From NCBI RefSeq assembly GCF_014467015.1, contig NZ_CP058559.1, positions 2,356,001 through 2,420,000 on the forward strand: DNA of 64,000 nt. The letters are read 5' to 3'. This DNA is from Alkalicella caledoniensis (GTDB lineage: Bacteria > Bacillota > Proteinivoracia > Proteinivoracales > Proteinivoracaceae). Below, piece by piece: positions 35,539-45,666 of this stretch (positions within the stretch are counted from its first letter, which is position 1; each line of letters opens with the position of its first letter). Position numbers and translations under genes: made by a program. The notes beneath the pieces are model-generated. The model made no database searches. It had not been told where the DNA came from and saw only the letters and a list, made by a program, of their open reading frames with translations.

Positions 35539-35569
35539 TTGACATGGAGTGTACTCCAAGTGTTAAACT
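35539..35569 (+). promoter_or_regulatory. MerR-type promoter for AKR 35607
   Basis: -35 TTGACA, 19-bp spacer with TGGAGT-gt-ACTCCA, -10 TAAACT (35564-35569). It shows that the AKR start must be downstream of 35570. Confidence 0.75.
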
Positions 35570-35606
35570 TGTTTATATAAAAGCAGATATACGAGGAGGA
35601 ACTACT

Positions 35607-36575
35607 ATGCAATATGTGAATTTAGGAAAGACAGGTTTAAAGGTTTCAAAAATTTGTTTAGGATGTATGGGTTTTGGAGAACTTGATCGGGGTGGTGTGC
35701 CTGGCAAGACAGGGGAAGAAGAAGCAAGAGAAATTATTAAATATGCTTTAGGTAATGGCATAAACTTCTTCGATACAGCTAATTATTACTCTTTAGGCGC
35801 CAGTGAAGAAATTCTTGGTAGAGCCCTGAAGGATTTTGCAAATCGTGATGAGGTAGTGATAGCTTCAAAATTGTACTACCCCATGTTTGATGGTGCCAAT
35901 GCAAAGGGTTTATCAAGAAAAGCTATTTTCACAGAAATTGATAAAACATTAGAGAGATTACAAACTGACTACCTTGATCTATACATTATTCATCGCTGGG
36001 ACTATACAACACCCATTGAAGAAGTGATGGAAGCATTAAATGATTTAGTGCGAATGGGTAAAGTTAGATATATTGGAGCTTCAAGTATGTATGCATGGCA
36101 ATTTATTAAAGCTAACAGCATCGCCGAAAAAAATGGATGGGCAAAATTCATCAGCATGCAGGATATGTATAACCTGCTATACCGTGAGGAAGAAAAAGAA
36201 ATGATACCCATGTGTCAATATGAAGGTATCGCCATTACACCTTGGTCGCCATTGGCACATGGAGCCTTAGTGAAATCTCCTGACGCACCTAGAACTGACG
36301 GAGTAGGGAAATTACAAAATGAATATCAATTAGAAAAGGATAGGGAAATAATTAGACGCGTTCATGAGATTGCTGAAAAACGTAATATTACACCAAGCCA
36401 GGTAGCGTTAGCTTGGGTTTTCTCTAAGCCTTATATTACATCACCACTGGTAGGAGCTTCTAAAATTGGATATGTTGAAGAAGCATTAAAAGCAATGGAA
36501 GTAAAATTAACAAAAGAGGAGATTCATTATTTAGAAGAACCTAATGTACCACATCAACAATATGGATTTAGATAG
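35607..36575 (+). CDS. Aldo/keto reductase
   Basis: A 322-residue AKR: Asp and Tyr in FFDTANYYS, Lys in VIASKLYY, His in YIIHRWD, and cofactor region SPLVGASKIGYVEEAL near the C-terminus. ATG 35607 is chosen for GAGGAGG upstream and because the MerR-type promoter overlaps the longer open frame's first codons. Very similar in motif wording to AKR 17014, and under the same promoter type, so the two are probably paralogous NADPH-dependent carbonyl reductases. A terminator lies 10 bp after the stop. Confidence 0.9.
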   Translation: MQYVNLGKTGLKVSKICLGCMGFGELDRGGVPGKTGEEEAREIIKYALGNGINFFDTANYYSLGASEEILGRALKDFANRDEVVIASKLYYPMFDGANAKGLSRKAIFTEIDKTLERLQTDYLDLYIIHRWDYTTPIEEVMEALNDLVRMGKVRYIGASSMYAWQFIKANSIAEKNGWAKFISMQDMYNLLYREEEKEMIPMCQYEGIAITPWSPLAHGALVKSPDAPRTDGVGKLQNEYQLEKDREIIRRVHEIAEKRNITPSQVALAWVFSKPYITSPLVGASKIGYVEEALKAMEVKLTKEEIHYLEEPNVPHQQYGFR

Positions 36576-36584
36576 AAAAAACGC

Positions 36585-36616
36585 AACCTCCTTGGAAATC
36601 TCGAGGAGGTTTTTTC
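36585..36616 (+). terminator. Terminator after AKR 35607
   Basis: AACCTCCT and AGGAGGTT with an 11-base loop, then TTTT. The remainder of 36617-36890 carries the two regulatory dyads below. Confidence 0.8.
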
Positions 36617-36733
36617 CATTGCAGAACTTACTACCTGTAAGGGCAAAGTTTGTCAAATTGTTTTTCAGTGGGTTAGCTAAAATTTATAACAAGCCCTTGC
36701 AATATATAGTAATAGATGTTAATATATCCTTAA

Positions 36734-36749
36734 TAGAGTGCTTACTCTA
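36734..36749. promoter_or_regulatory. TetR-class operator candidate before AKR 36891
   Basis: TAGAGT-gctt-ACTCTA. The same core stands before the tetR gene (42317) and before the MFS gene (42433). AATATA just after it could be a -10 element. Confidence 0.65.
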
Positions 36750-36808
36750 CAATATAGAGGCGATTATGTTGAATGACCATAAAAATATAGTTTCTAAACA
36801 TTGAATAC

Positions 36809-36824
36809 TAGACTGAATAGTCTA
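36809..36824. promoter_or_regulatory. Second dyad TAGACT-N4-AGTCTA
   Basis: Lies 75 bp downstream of the first dyad and 67 bp before the AKR start. A similar dyad at 42506 lies 73 bp after the first dyad of the MFS promoter. Confidence 0.55.
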
Positions 36825-36875
36825 AAGGAGAATGTTTTTAAAAATGTAGAGTCAAAGGCTAGAATAAAAAAATAA

Positions 36876-37736
<861 letters not shown>

Positions 37737-37755
37737 ATCAGTAAAATGCATAAGG

Positions 37756-37788
37756 ATAAGAATTATCTAATAAATAATTCTTATTTTA
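37756..37788 (+). terminator. Terminator after AKR 36891
   Basis: ATAAGAATTAT/ATAATTCTTAT stem followed by TTTAT. Confidence 0.6.
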
Positions 37789-37855
37789 TATTGCTTACTT
37801 AAGCTTAGCTTTAAATAATGGAATTTAAATGTGCATGTGGAGGGGATGTTTGTAA

Positions 37856-38488
37856 ATGAAAGTTATGTTGGTTAATGGAAGTCCGAATGAGAAGGGATGT
37901 ACTTATACAGCTTTAACAGAGGTTGCTGAAACTTTACAAAAAGAAGGAATAGATACAACAATATTTTGGATTGGTAAAAAGGCAATAACTGGCTGTACAG
38001 CTTGTAGGCTATGTGGTACAAAGAAAAAATGTGTATTTGATGATAAGGTAAACAAATTTCTTGATATAGCAGGAGATTATGACGGATTTATCTTTGGGAC
38101 ACCGGTACACTTTGCAGCAGCCAGTGGTTCTATGACATCATTTTTAGATAGGGTATTCTATGCAGACTTAAGGGGAGGAAGAGAATCTTTTTATCTAAAA
38201 CCAGCAGCATGTGTCATATCTGCCAGAAGAGCTGGGACGACTGCAACATATGATCAAATGAATAAGTATTTTGGATTAAAGCAAATGCCGATTATTTCCA
38301 CACAGTACTGGAATATGGTCCACGGGGCAACGCCAGAGCAGGTGAAACAGGATTTTGAAGGGCTTCAAACCATGAGGGTCCTTGGAAGAAATATGGCCTT
38401 TTTCTTAAAGTGCAAAGAAGCTGGCATAAAAGCCGGCATAGCTTTCCCAGAAAAGGAAGAACATATTTTCACGAATTTCATCAGGTAA
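37856..38488 (+). CDS. NADPH-dependent FMN reductase / flavodoxin-fold protein
   Basis: A 210-residue flavodoxin-fold protein: FMN phosphate loop NGSPNEKGCTYTAL (about residues 6-19), CTACRLC with an additional C (cysteine cluster near 45-58, as in iron-sulfur flavoproteins) and GTPVHFAAASGSMTSFLDR (FMN side). It should carry FMN and perhaps a [4Fe-4S] cluster and reduce quinones or other acceptors. The AKR 38525 starts 36 bp later, so the two are co-transcribed. Confidence 0.85.
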   Translation: MKVMLVNGSPNEKGCTYTALTEVAETLQKEGIDTTIFWIGKKAITGCTACRLCGTKKKCVFDDKVNKFLDIAGDYDGFIFGTPVHFAAASGSMTSFLDRVFYADLRGGRESFYLKPAACVISARRAGTTATYDQMNKYFGLKQMPIISTQYWNMVHGATPEQVKQDFEGLQTMRVLGRNMAFFLKCKEAGIKAGIAFPEKEEHIFTNFIR

Positions 38489-38503
38489 AGTAGCGCTCCA
38501 TAA

Positions 38504-39490
<987 letters not shown>

Positions 39491-39494
39491 AACC

Positions 39495-39524
39495 AAAGGA
39501 CTGTTACCAGCTAACAGTCCTTTT
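39495..39524 (+). terminator. Terminator after AKR 38525
   Basis: AAAGGACTGTTA pairs with TAACAGTCCTTT, T-tract follows. Confidence 0.85.
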
Positions 39525-39589
39525 ATATGTGCGCCACTTGTACAAGTGAGATATTCCTAAATATTTATCAAAATCTCTCTATAAAACTC

Positions 39590-39620
39590 TTGACCTGGAG
39601 TCAACTCCAAAGTGTATTAT
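39590..39620 (+). promoter_or_regulatory. MerR-type promoter for the AEC carrier
   Basis: -35 TTGACC, 19-bp spacer with TGGAGT-ca-ACTCCA, -10 TATTAT (39615-39620). One of four promoters of identical geometry. Confidence 0.8.
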
Positions 39621-39696
39621 ATATACTAGGCTGCATGCTACAACCAAAACAATCAGATAAAATATGAACATCTATAAAAAACTAGGAGGATATGAA

Positions 39697-40611
39697 ATGG
39701 AAGCCGTACTAATAAGATCATTTACTTTTATATTTATTATCGCTTTGGGGAACATTTTAAAGCAAAAAGGATTTTTTCAGAAAGAGGATAGCAGATTCCT
39801 TTCAAAGATTATCATGAACATTACTTTGCCTTCTTTGTTATTATCAAGTTCTTTAACTTTTTTATTTAACAGCACTACAATTGTCCTTGTGGTAATAGGA
39901 TTTTTAACTAATGTTACCTTTGCATTGGTAAGTAGACTGCTATTTTTAAAAAATTCAAAGGTAGAGCAAGGTTCATCCATGATCAGTTGTTCAGGTTTTA
40001 ACATCGGGAATGTGACGATACCATTTGCCCTAAGTTTTTTCTCAGGTACTGCATTAAGTTACGTTATGATGTTTGAAATTGGTAATGTACTGGGCTGGAT
40101 GGGTGGTGCCTATTCCGTGGCTAAAAATGTTGCTAAAGATGATGGAAGTAAATTTAGTATTAAGGCATTAGCAGCTACCTTGTCAAAGTCTTTACCATTT
40201 TTAACATATTTGTTTATCATTACCTTAGCATTACTCAAGGTTAGTTTGCCCACACAACTTATCACAGTTATAGGTACCATTGGTAGCGCAAATACTTTCC
40301 TAGTTTTCCTAATGATTGGTATTATGCTAGAAATCAAATTTGATAAGTTACAAATGGAAAGGGTATGGAAAATACTAGGGTTTAGATTAACTGGATTTAT
40401 TGTATTATCTTTGGCTGTATATTTCCTATTGCCAATACCTATGTTAGCTAAATCAATAGTAATATTATGCTTAGCATCACCAATACCAAGTGTAGCTACA
40501 GTGTTTGCCAAAGAGTTCGGAGATGATTCTTCAGTTCCTGCACTGGTAAACTCAATAGCAATTGTTGTAGGGATTTTGTTGTCGTCCCTTGTTTTACTGC
40601 TGTTTGTATAG
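39697..40611 (+). CDS. AEC-family (auxin efflux carrier-like) transporter
   Basis: A 304-residue protein with about ten membrane segments arranged in two five-helix halves, the AEC fold. It shows LGNILKQKGFF at the start and ITLPSLLLSSSL and FSGTALSYVMMFEIGN phrases of the family. Start 39697 has AGGAGG eight bases upstream; the open frame begins 11 codons earlier. AEC proteins move organic acids such as malate. Under the MerR-type promoter it may export or import a carboxylate linked to aldehyde metabolism; this is inference. Confidence 0.85.
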   Translation: MEAVLIRSFTFIFIIALGNILKQKGFFQKEDSRFLSKIIMNITLPSLLLSSSLTFLFNSTTIVLVVIGFLTNVTFALVSRLLFLKNSKVEQGSSMISCSGFNIGNVTIPFALSFFSGTALSYVMMFEIGNVLGWMGGAYSVAKNVAKDDGSKFSIKALAATLSKSLPFLTYLFIITLALLKVSLPTQLITVIGTIGSANTFLVFLMIGIMLEIKFDKLQMERVWKILGFRLTGFIVLSLAVYFLLPIPMLAKSIVILCLASPIPSVATVFAKEFGDDSSVPALVNSIAIVVGILLSSLVLLLFV

Positions 40612-40650
40612 ACTCAAGGTAGATTAAGTGGTAGATCCGATGATTGATTT

Positions 40651-40692
40651 TCAAAGGGCCATATGACAGTCCATTGTCATATGGCCCTTTGA
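40651..40692 (+). terminator. Terminator after the AEC carrier
   Basis: Perfect 18-bp arms (TCAAAGGGCCATATGACA and its complement) around a 6-base loop. The T-tract is weak. Confidence 0.75.
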
Positions 40693-40729
40693 TCTTAATT
40701 AATGATACACAGTATTTTTGAATTACCCC

Positions 40730-40760
40730 TTGCCTTGGAGTAAACTCCAAGTACTATAAT
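40730..40760 (+). promoter_or_regulatory. MerR-type promoter for the HAD remnant / flavodoxin unit
   Basis: -35 TTGCCT, 19-bp spacer with TGGAGT-aa-ACTCCA, perfect -10 TATAAT (40755-40760). It is the cleanest example of the motif in the window. Confidence 0.85.
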
Positions 40761-40831
40761 ATTATATGTAGTGATATAAAGACCACCCTTTATATCAGTT
40801 TGTTACAAAAGGAGAGGATTGAAATGAAACT

Positions 40832-41044
40832 TATACCTTTAACCTAGAAATCACCCATATGGATGGAAATAAGGGGAACGGCTTGAAAACAATGGCTCGC
40901 CATTTCAATATATCAATAGATAATACAGTTGCCATTGGAGATGAAAGAAATGATATCCCAATGTTTAAAGTAGCTGGATTATCCATAGCAATGGGCAACG
41001 CTGAAGAAGAAGTCAAAATGCATTGTGATATTTTTAAAAGATAA
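40832..41044 (+). pseudogene. C-terminal fragment of a Cof-type HAD phosphatase
   Basis: The reading frame from 40832 gives YTFNLEITHMDG followed by KGNGLKTMARHF and AIGDERNDIPMFKVAG, the C-terminal catalytic part of Cof/HAD phosphatases (GDxxND). The N-terminal two thirds with the DxDGT motif are missing. A good ribosome-binding site and ATG (40824) remain but read in another frame and stop after seven codons. So it is a deletion remnant left behind a working MerR-type promoter. Confidence 0.75.
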
Positions 41045-41090
41045 GCTGGCTATGTAAAACAAATTATTTAAAAAAATGGAGGTAAGCAAA

Positions 41091-41630
41091 ATGGAGAAAA
41101 GAATATTAGTTATATCTTCTAGTCCAAGGCATGGGGGTAATTCTGATCTGTTATGTGATCAATTCGTTCTTGGCGCTAATGATGGAGGTAATCAAGCAGA
41201 AAAAATAGTTTTAAGGGATAAGGAAATCAATTTTTGTTTAGCATGTGATTACTGCAAAAAAAATAAAGGAGTTTGTATCCATAACGACGATGTGCCAGAG
41301 GTTATAGCTAAGATGATTAGTGCAGACGTTATTGTGATGGCAACTCCAGTGTATTTTTACACTATGTGTGGACAGATGAAGACATTGATTGATAGAACAT
41401 ATCCAGGATATAAAGAGATGACAAATAAAGAAGTGTACTTCATTGTTACCGCTGCAGTGGGTAGTAAAGGAGCAGTCCAGAGAACAATAGAGGAATTTAG
41501 AGGGTTTAGCTCATTACTTTCTGGAGTAAAAGAAAAAGGGATTGTTTATGGTACAGGAGCATGGAGTATTGGAGATATTAAAACTAGCAAAGCAATGCAA
41601 GAGGCCTATGAAATGGGGAAAAACGTTTAA
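41091..41630 (+). CDS. Flavodoxin-fold NAD(P)H/FMN reductase
   Basis: A 179-residue protein: FMN loop ISSSPRHGGNSDLL (about residues 7-20), cysteine set CLACDYCKKNKGVC and TPVYFYTMCGQMKTLIDR, the iron-sulfur-flavoprotein layout. ATG 41091 is chosen because GGAGG sits inside the longer frame just before it. Downstream of the MerR-type promoter at 40730, after the HAD remnant. It probably reduces quinones or other electrophiles. Confidence 0.85.
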   Translation: MEKRILVISSSPRHGGNSDLLCDQFVLGANDGGNQAEKIVLRDKEINFCLACDYCKKNKGVCIHNDDVPEVIAKMISADVIVMATPVYFYTMCGQMKTLIDRTYPGYKEMTNKEVYFIVTAAVGSKGAVQRTIEEFRGFSSLLSGVKEKGIVYGTGAWSIGDIKTSKAMQEAYEMGKNV

Positions 41631-41677
41631 TGTCTCTAGATATTTGAAAGGAGATACTTCATATAAGTCATAAAAAA

Positions 41678-41711
41678 AGACTATCAATTATTTTTTAGAA
41701 ATTGATAGTCT
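41678..41711. terminator. Bidirectional terminator between flavodoxin gene and tetR
   Basis: AGACTATCAATT and its exact complement around a 10-base loop, between converging genes. Confidence 0.8.
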
Positions 41712-41738
41712 ATATGTCAGGATATTTACATGTTTAAA

Positions 41739-42302
41739 TTATATATTTGCCACAGACCTCCACCACATCTTAAAAGCAATATCAATGTGTTCATCTAGAT
41801 CTAGGTTTTCAGGGTTGTTTGCTATAAAACTGACAAAGGCTTTAACTGACCCATGGAATGAACTTATCATTAGGTTGGGATTTACACTAATGAGGACTTC
41901 TGCATCAATAGACTCTTGAAAGAGCTCAGATATAAAGGTAAAGTTTCTAGAAGCTTCTTCTTTGCTGAGTTTGTCTATATAGGGTGAATTAGCAAACATT
42001 GCGAAGAAAGTTGCACCATCTTTATTTTCTAAATTCCATCTAACACATGTATTCCAAAGCTGCTTAATTTTACCTTTTGTTGTTTCGCAAGGCTCCATTT
42101 GCCCTAAAAGGTAGTTTTTATAGTTTTCTTTTACTGATATATATAATCTGTTTATCAAATCTTCTTTAGTTTTGAAATGGTGAAAAAGTGTACCATTAGA
42201 TATACCTGCTTCGTTAGCTATTTTTGCTGTGGATGTGCCATGGAAACCTTCTCTAATGAAAAGTTTTAATGCTGCGTTCAATATCTTATCCTTACTGTCC
42301 AT
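41739..42302 (-). CDS. TetR-family transcriptional repressor
   Basis: A 187-residue TetR protein: helix-turn-helix at residues 8-50 (GFHGTSTAKIANEAGISNGT ... LFHHFKTKEDL), then a helical ligand domain. It is transcribed divergently from the MFS gene. A TAGAGT-N4-ACTCT(A) dyad lies directly over its own promoter and another over the MFS promoter, so autorepression and MFS repression are likely; AKR 36891 carries the same dyad. The ligand is unknown, plausibly a toxic organic compound. Confidence 0.9.
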   Translation of the reverse strand: MDSKDKILNAALKLFIREGFHGTSTAKIANEAGISNGTLFHHFKTKEDLINRLYISVKENYKNYLLGQMEPCETTKGKIKQLWNTCVRWNLENKDGATFFAMFANSPYIDKLSKEEASRNFTFISELFQESIDAEVLISVNPNLMISSFHGSVKAFVSFIANNPENLDLDEHIDIAFKMWWRSVANI

Positions 42303-42316
42303 ATAATACCTCCCTC

Positions 42317-42330
42317 AGAGTGTATACTCT
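42317..42330. promoter_or_regulatory. Operator candidate over the tetR promoter
   Basis: AGAGT-gtat-ACTCT, 15 bp before the tetR start. On the minus strand TATAGT just upstream could be the -10, so the site would overlap the transcription start. Confidence 0.65.
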
Positions 42331-42430
42331 ACTATAAATCTATCATGTAAATTAACAGTGTGTCAACAAACTCAAAAATAATTAAATAAAAATCTTGCAT
42401 TCATGGTAAAGTGGTGATATTATAATTATT

Positions 42431-42450
42431 ATTAGAGTAATTACTCTAAT
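42431..42450. promoter_or_regulatory. Operator candidate before the MFS gene
   Basis: A perfect 20-bp palindrome with core TAGAGT-aatt-ACTCTA, followed by AATATA as a possible -10. Same core as 36734 and 42317. Confidence 0.7.
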
Positions 42451-42505
42451 AATATATTGAAAGTATATATATTTTTCATATAGAATCTTTAGAAATGATC
42501 ATTTG

Positions 42506-42521
42506 TAGACTAAACAGTCGG
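42506..42521. promoter_or_regulatory. Second dyad before the MFS gene
   Basis: TAGACT-aaac-AGTC(gg), 73 bp after the first dyad core and 61 bp before the start codon; it mirrors the arrangement before AKR 36891. Confidence 0.45.
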
Positions 42522-42581
42522 CCAACAGGTTCCTTTCTGTATGGAAAGCAATACATTAAAATTGAATATAAGAGGTGGAGT

Positions 42582-43847
42582 ATGAATTCAAATATTATTC
42601 AAAATTCTGAGCTTGGAATGCAAAACAGTAAATCTAATTTATGGACTAAACACTATATCAATACCTTAATAGTTAGTTTGATTATTTTTATCCCAAATAT
42701 TATTTTAGTAAATGTGCTTCCCTTATTTACATTGTCAATAGGTGGCAACAATACTACGGCAGGCCTACTTACCAGCATACTGACTCTATCTGCACTTATT
42801 TGCAGACCAATATTCGGAAAAATGTTGGATAGTAAAGGTCGACGAATTGTGTTAATCATAGGGCTAAGCTTGTTTTCTTTTTCAACAATATCACTTCTAG
42901 CTGCAACAAATATATTTTCTTTACTTGCATTAAGGTTTTTTCAAGGCATCGGATTAAGCGGCTTTTCAACAGCCTTGGGCACTATTTTGTCTGATGTAGT
43001 ACCTAAAGAGAGATTATCCGAGGGTGTAGGGTATTTTGGAATTTCCCAAACCCTCGCTACAGCCATTGGACCAAATTTAGGGCTTTACTTATACATCAAC
43101 CATGGCTACCAGGCAACCTATATTGTTGCTTTTGGTATATCTTTATTCAGCATCATTTTTGCAAGTTTTATCACTTACGAAAAAAAGACTAAGAATACTG
43201 CTGACAATAATCATAAGGATATGGCTGTTGTCAGTGAGACTGCTGCTACAACTCATGTATCACAAAATAAAGGTTTTATTGAGAAATCTTCTATTAGGCC
43301 TTGCATAGTTTTATTACTTGCAGTATTACCAATATCATCAGTTTTTTCATTTATGCCTTTATTTGCCGTGGAACGTGGAATTAACAATATCGGATTATTT
43401 TTTACTGTCTTTTCTATATCAATGGTCGTTGCAAAGCTTATTAATGGGAAGGCTGCAGATCGCTTTGGATATTCAAGAATATTTTTTCCAGCTATTATAA
43501 TGATGTTTATGTTATTTATAACCCTTGCTTATGCAAATTCCCTTCCAATGGTTTTGCTTGGAGCAATTTTTTACGGTCTCGGATTTGGGACAGTGCAGCC
43601 CATACTGAACACAATAGTTATAAAGTTAAGTCCTCCTGAAAGAAAAGGTGCTGCTAATGCAACTTACTATGCCACATTGGATCTAAGTTTTGGAATAGGC
43701 TCCTTTTTATGGGGAGTTGTTTCGCAAATTGCTGGTTTCACTACAGTATTTCTTGCTTGTGCCCTTTTTGTTTCATTATCGGCAATGGCATATTATTTCG
43801 TGCTACACCGAGACCTTGTAAAAAATCAAAGTATGCAGGCTGCTTAA
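42582..43847 (+). CDS. MFS-family efflux transporter
   Basis: A 421-residue major facilitator with about 12 membrane segments and the family loop GKMLDSKGRRIVL (motif A, about residues 82-94) between helices 2 and 3, repeated weakly as NGKAADRFGYSR in the second half. ATG 42582 is chosen for GAGGTGG upstream; the open frame begins 29 codons earlier, across a regulatory dyad. Divergent from tetR, hence a probable drug or metabolite exporter under its control. Confidence 0.9.
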   Translation: MNSNIIQNSELGMQNSKSNLWTKHYINTLIVSLIIFIPNIILVNVLPLFTLSIGGNNTTAGLLTSILTLSALICRPIFGKMLDSKGRRIVLIIGLSLFSFSTISLLAATNIFSLLALRFFQGIGLSGFSTALGTILSDVVPKERLSEGVGYFGISQTLATAIGPNLGLYLYINHGYQATYIVAFGISLFSIIFASFITYEKKTKNTADNNHKDMAVVSETAATTHVSQNKGFIEKSSIRPCIVLLLAVLPISSVFSFMPLFAVERGINNIGLFFTVFSISMVVAKLINGKAADRFGYSRIFFPAIIMMFMLFITLAYANSLPMVLLGAIFYGLGFGTVQPILNTIVIKLSPPERKGAANATYYATLDLSFGIGSFLWGVVSQIAGFTTVFLACALFVSLSAMAYYFVLHRDLVKNQSMQAA

Positions 43848-43982
43848 ATAATAGAAAATGAAATTGGTTCAATTGAATATGTGAAACTAGGTAATGCGGG
43901 ATGCATGTATGGAGAATAGTTAAGATAGAAACGGAAGCAGTAGCTTAAGAGCCCATGTACCATATCAAATAGCTGGCCATAT

Positions 43983-44007
43983 TCTAAGTGTACTTCTCAC
44001 ACTTAGA
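43983..44007. promoter_or_regulatory. 9-bp perfect dyad before AKR 44030
   Basis: TCTAAGTGT and ACACTTAGA with a 7-base spacer, ending 10 bp before the ribosome-binding site. It differs from both other dyad classes here; it could be an operator or an mRNA hairpin. Confidence 0.45.
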
Positions 44008-44029
44008 TATTAAATAGGAGGGATTAATT

Positions 44030-45142
44030 ATGACAAAGCTAGGTTTTGGTTTTATGCGCTTACCTGTAAAGGACAAAGATGATGCAGCAAGTATTGATTT
44101 GGAAGCAGTTAAAGAAATGGTAGACAAGTTTATAGAAAGAGGGTTTACTTATTTTGATACTGCTTATCCTTATCATAAAGAGATGAGTGAATCAGCAATT
44201 AGGGAAACAGTGGTAAAGCGCTATCCACGAGATAAGTTTTTCCTTGCTACAAAATTACCAGTAGCACGTTTGAAATCAAAAGAGGAACAGGAAAATACAT
44301 TTAATGAGCAATTGGAAAAGTGTGGGGTAGAATATTTCGACTACTATCTAATCCATAACTTAGGTGAGATAAGCTATAAAAACGCTGAAAGGCTAAATAG
44401 TTTTGAGTTCATAGTAAGAAAGAAGGAAGAAGGAAAAATAAGAAATATTGGATTCTCCTTCCACGATAGAGCTGACTTGCTAGATGAGATATTAACTGCT
44501 CACCCAGAAGTTGATTTCGTTCAATTACAAATTAATTATATCGATTGGGACAATGAGAGTATTCAGTCTAGAAGATGTTATGAAGTTGCAAGAAAGCACA
44601 ACAAACCTGTTATTGTTATGGAACCTATCAAGGGTGGTATATTGGCAAATGTGCCTGAAAGTGCAGAAAATCTTTTTAAAGGTTATAATAATGATATGTC
44701 TATCCCATCTTGGGCTATCCGTTATGCAGCTAGCCTTGAGGGAGTAATGATGGTTCTTAGTGGTATGTCTAATATGGATCACTTAGTTGATAATACAGGT
44801 TACATGCAGGATTTCACACCACTGGTTAAGGAAGAGTATGATATTGTTAAAAAAGCAGTAGATATTATAAATGAATCCATAACAGTGCCATGTACCGCAT
44901 GTGATTACTGTGTTAAGGGGTGCCCAAAGAATATTGCCATACCGAATTATTTTGCATTATATAATACGGAAAAGCAATTTCCTCCAGGGTATTTTTCACT
45001 ACAAAAAGTTTACTATAATAACTATACACAAAAATATGGCAAGGCATCGGAATGTATTGACTGTAAACAATGCGAAGAGGCATGCCCACAACAGATTAAG
45101 ATTATCGACCACTTAAAAGATGTTGCAGTAACATTTGAGTAA
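44030..45142 (+). CDS. Aldo/keto reductase with C-terminal ferredoxin-like domain
   Basis: A 370-residue protein. Residues 1-265 are an AKR barrel ([23 protein letters not shown]). Residues about 280-370 hold two cluster motifs, [12 protein letters not shown] and [12 protein letters not shown], a ferredoxin-like tail seen in clostridial and methanogen AKRs. Electrons may therefore come from ferredoxin-type carriers rather than only NADPH. AGGAGGG precedes the ATG. It stands before the MerR gene and a second such AKR. Confidence 0.9.
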   Translation: MTKLGFGFMRLPVKDKDDAASIDLEAVKEMVDKFIERGFTYFDTAYPYHKEMSESAIRETVVKRYPRDKFFLATKLPVARLKSKEEQENTFNEQLEKCGVEYFDYYLIHNLGEISYKNAERLNSFEFIVRKKEEGKIRNIGFSFHDRADLLDEILTAHPEVDFVQLQINYIDWDNESIQSRRCYEVARKHNKPVIVMEPIKGGILANVPESAENLFKGYNNDMSIPSWAIRYAASLEGVMMVLSGMSNMDHLVDNTGYMQDFTPLVKEEYDIVKKAVDIINESITVPCTACDYCVKGCPKNIAIPNYFALYNTEKQFPPGYFSLQKVYYNNYTQKYGKASECIDCKQCEEACPQQIKIIDHLKDVAVTFE

Positions 45143-45167
45143 AGAGGTGTTGGTAAATCAAATAAAA

Positions 45168-45190
45168 GGAGTATGGTGTTTCCATACTCC
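45168..45190. terminator. Hairpin after AKR 44030
   Basis: GGAGTATGG pairs with CCATACTCC. The T-tract is better on the minus strand, so termination of the AKR message is uncertain. Confidence 0.5.
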
Positions 45191-45208
45191 TCAAAAATAA
45201 CTTTAAGT

Positions 45209-45222
45209 TTGAGTCAACTCTA
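45209..45222 (+). promoter_or_regulatory. MerR-class dyad before merR
   Basis: TTGAGT-ca-ACTCTA, the same dyad layout as the four MerR-type promoters, but without a recognisable -35 and -10 at the proper distance. It is 25 bp before the merR start, so it may serve autoregulation. Confidence 0.55.
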
Positions 45223-45246
45223 AGTAAAAAAAGAAAGGTGAATAGT

Positions 45247-45633
45247 ATGAGAATTGCAGAGGTAAGTAAAAAGTTCGATATTTCCCAAGATACACTCCGT
45301 TATTATGAACGCATAGGGTTAATTCCCAGTGTTAATCGAAATGAAAGTGGAATTAGGGATTATAGTGAGGATGATTGCAGGTGGGTTGAATTTGTAAAAT
45401 GTATGCGAGGAGCAGGCCTTCAGATCGAAGTGCTAAATGAGTATCTTGACCTATTTCAGAAAGGTGATTCCACCATTGAAGCTAGAAAAGAACTTTTAAT
45501 AGAGCAAAGGAATCTTTTAGCAGAAAAGATGGAAGAAATAAAAGCCACAGTAGAACGCCTTGACAACAAGATTGATAGATATGAACAAGGGTTAATGGTG
45601 AAAGAAAAGTTGCTAAGAAGAACACAAAATTAG
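45247..45633 (+). CDS. MerR-family regulator (AdhR/aldehyde-type subfamily)
   Basis: A 128-residue MerR protein: winged helix at residues 1-70 (MRIAEVSKKFDISQDTLRYY, YERIGLIP), then a coiled-coil dimerisation helix (about 80-120). It lacks the metal-binding cysteines of metal sensors, having only two cysteines near residues 43 and 50. I take ATG 45247, six bases after AAAGGTG; the frame is open three codons earlier. Located in the AKR island with matching dyads, it is the prime candidate activator of the 19-bp-spacer promoters. It is followed by an AKR gene in the same unit. Confidence 0.9.
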   Translation: MRIAEVSKKFDISQDTLRYYERIGLIPSVNRNESGIRDYSEDDCRWVEFVKCMRGAGLQIEVLNEYLDLFQKGDSTIEARKELLIEQRNLLAEKMEEIKATVERLDNKIDRYEQGLMVKEKLLRRTQN

Positions 45634-45666
45634 GATGCTTTGAAATGAAAGAGAGGTGTCGTTATT

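Noticed and set aside
35520-35606. Longer N-terminus of AKR 35607
   Set aside because: It would place the -35, dyad and -10 of the MerR-type promoter inside the coding region; ATG 35607 has GAGGAGG.
36544-36804. 86-codon open frame after AKR 35607
   Set aside because: It overlaps the end of the AKR, a terminator and a regulatory dyad, and shows no family resemblance or ribosome-binding site.
42495-42581. 29-codon extension of the MFS protein
   Set aside because: It overlaps the second dyad and lacks a ribosome-binding site; ATG 42582 has GAGGTGG.
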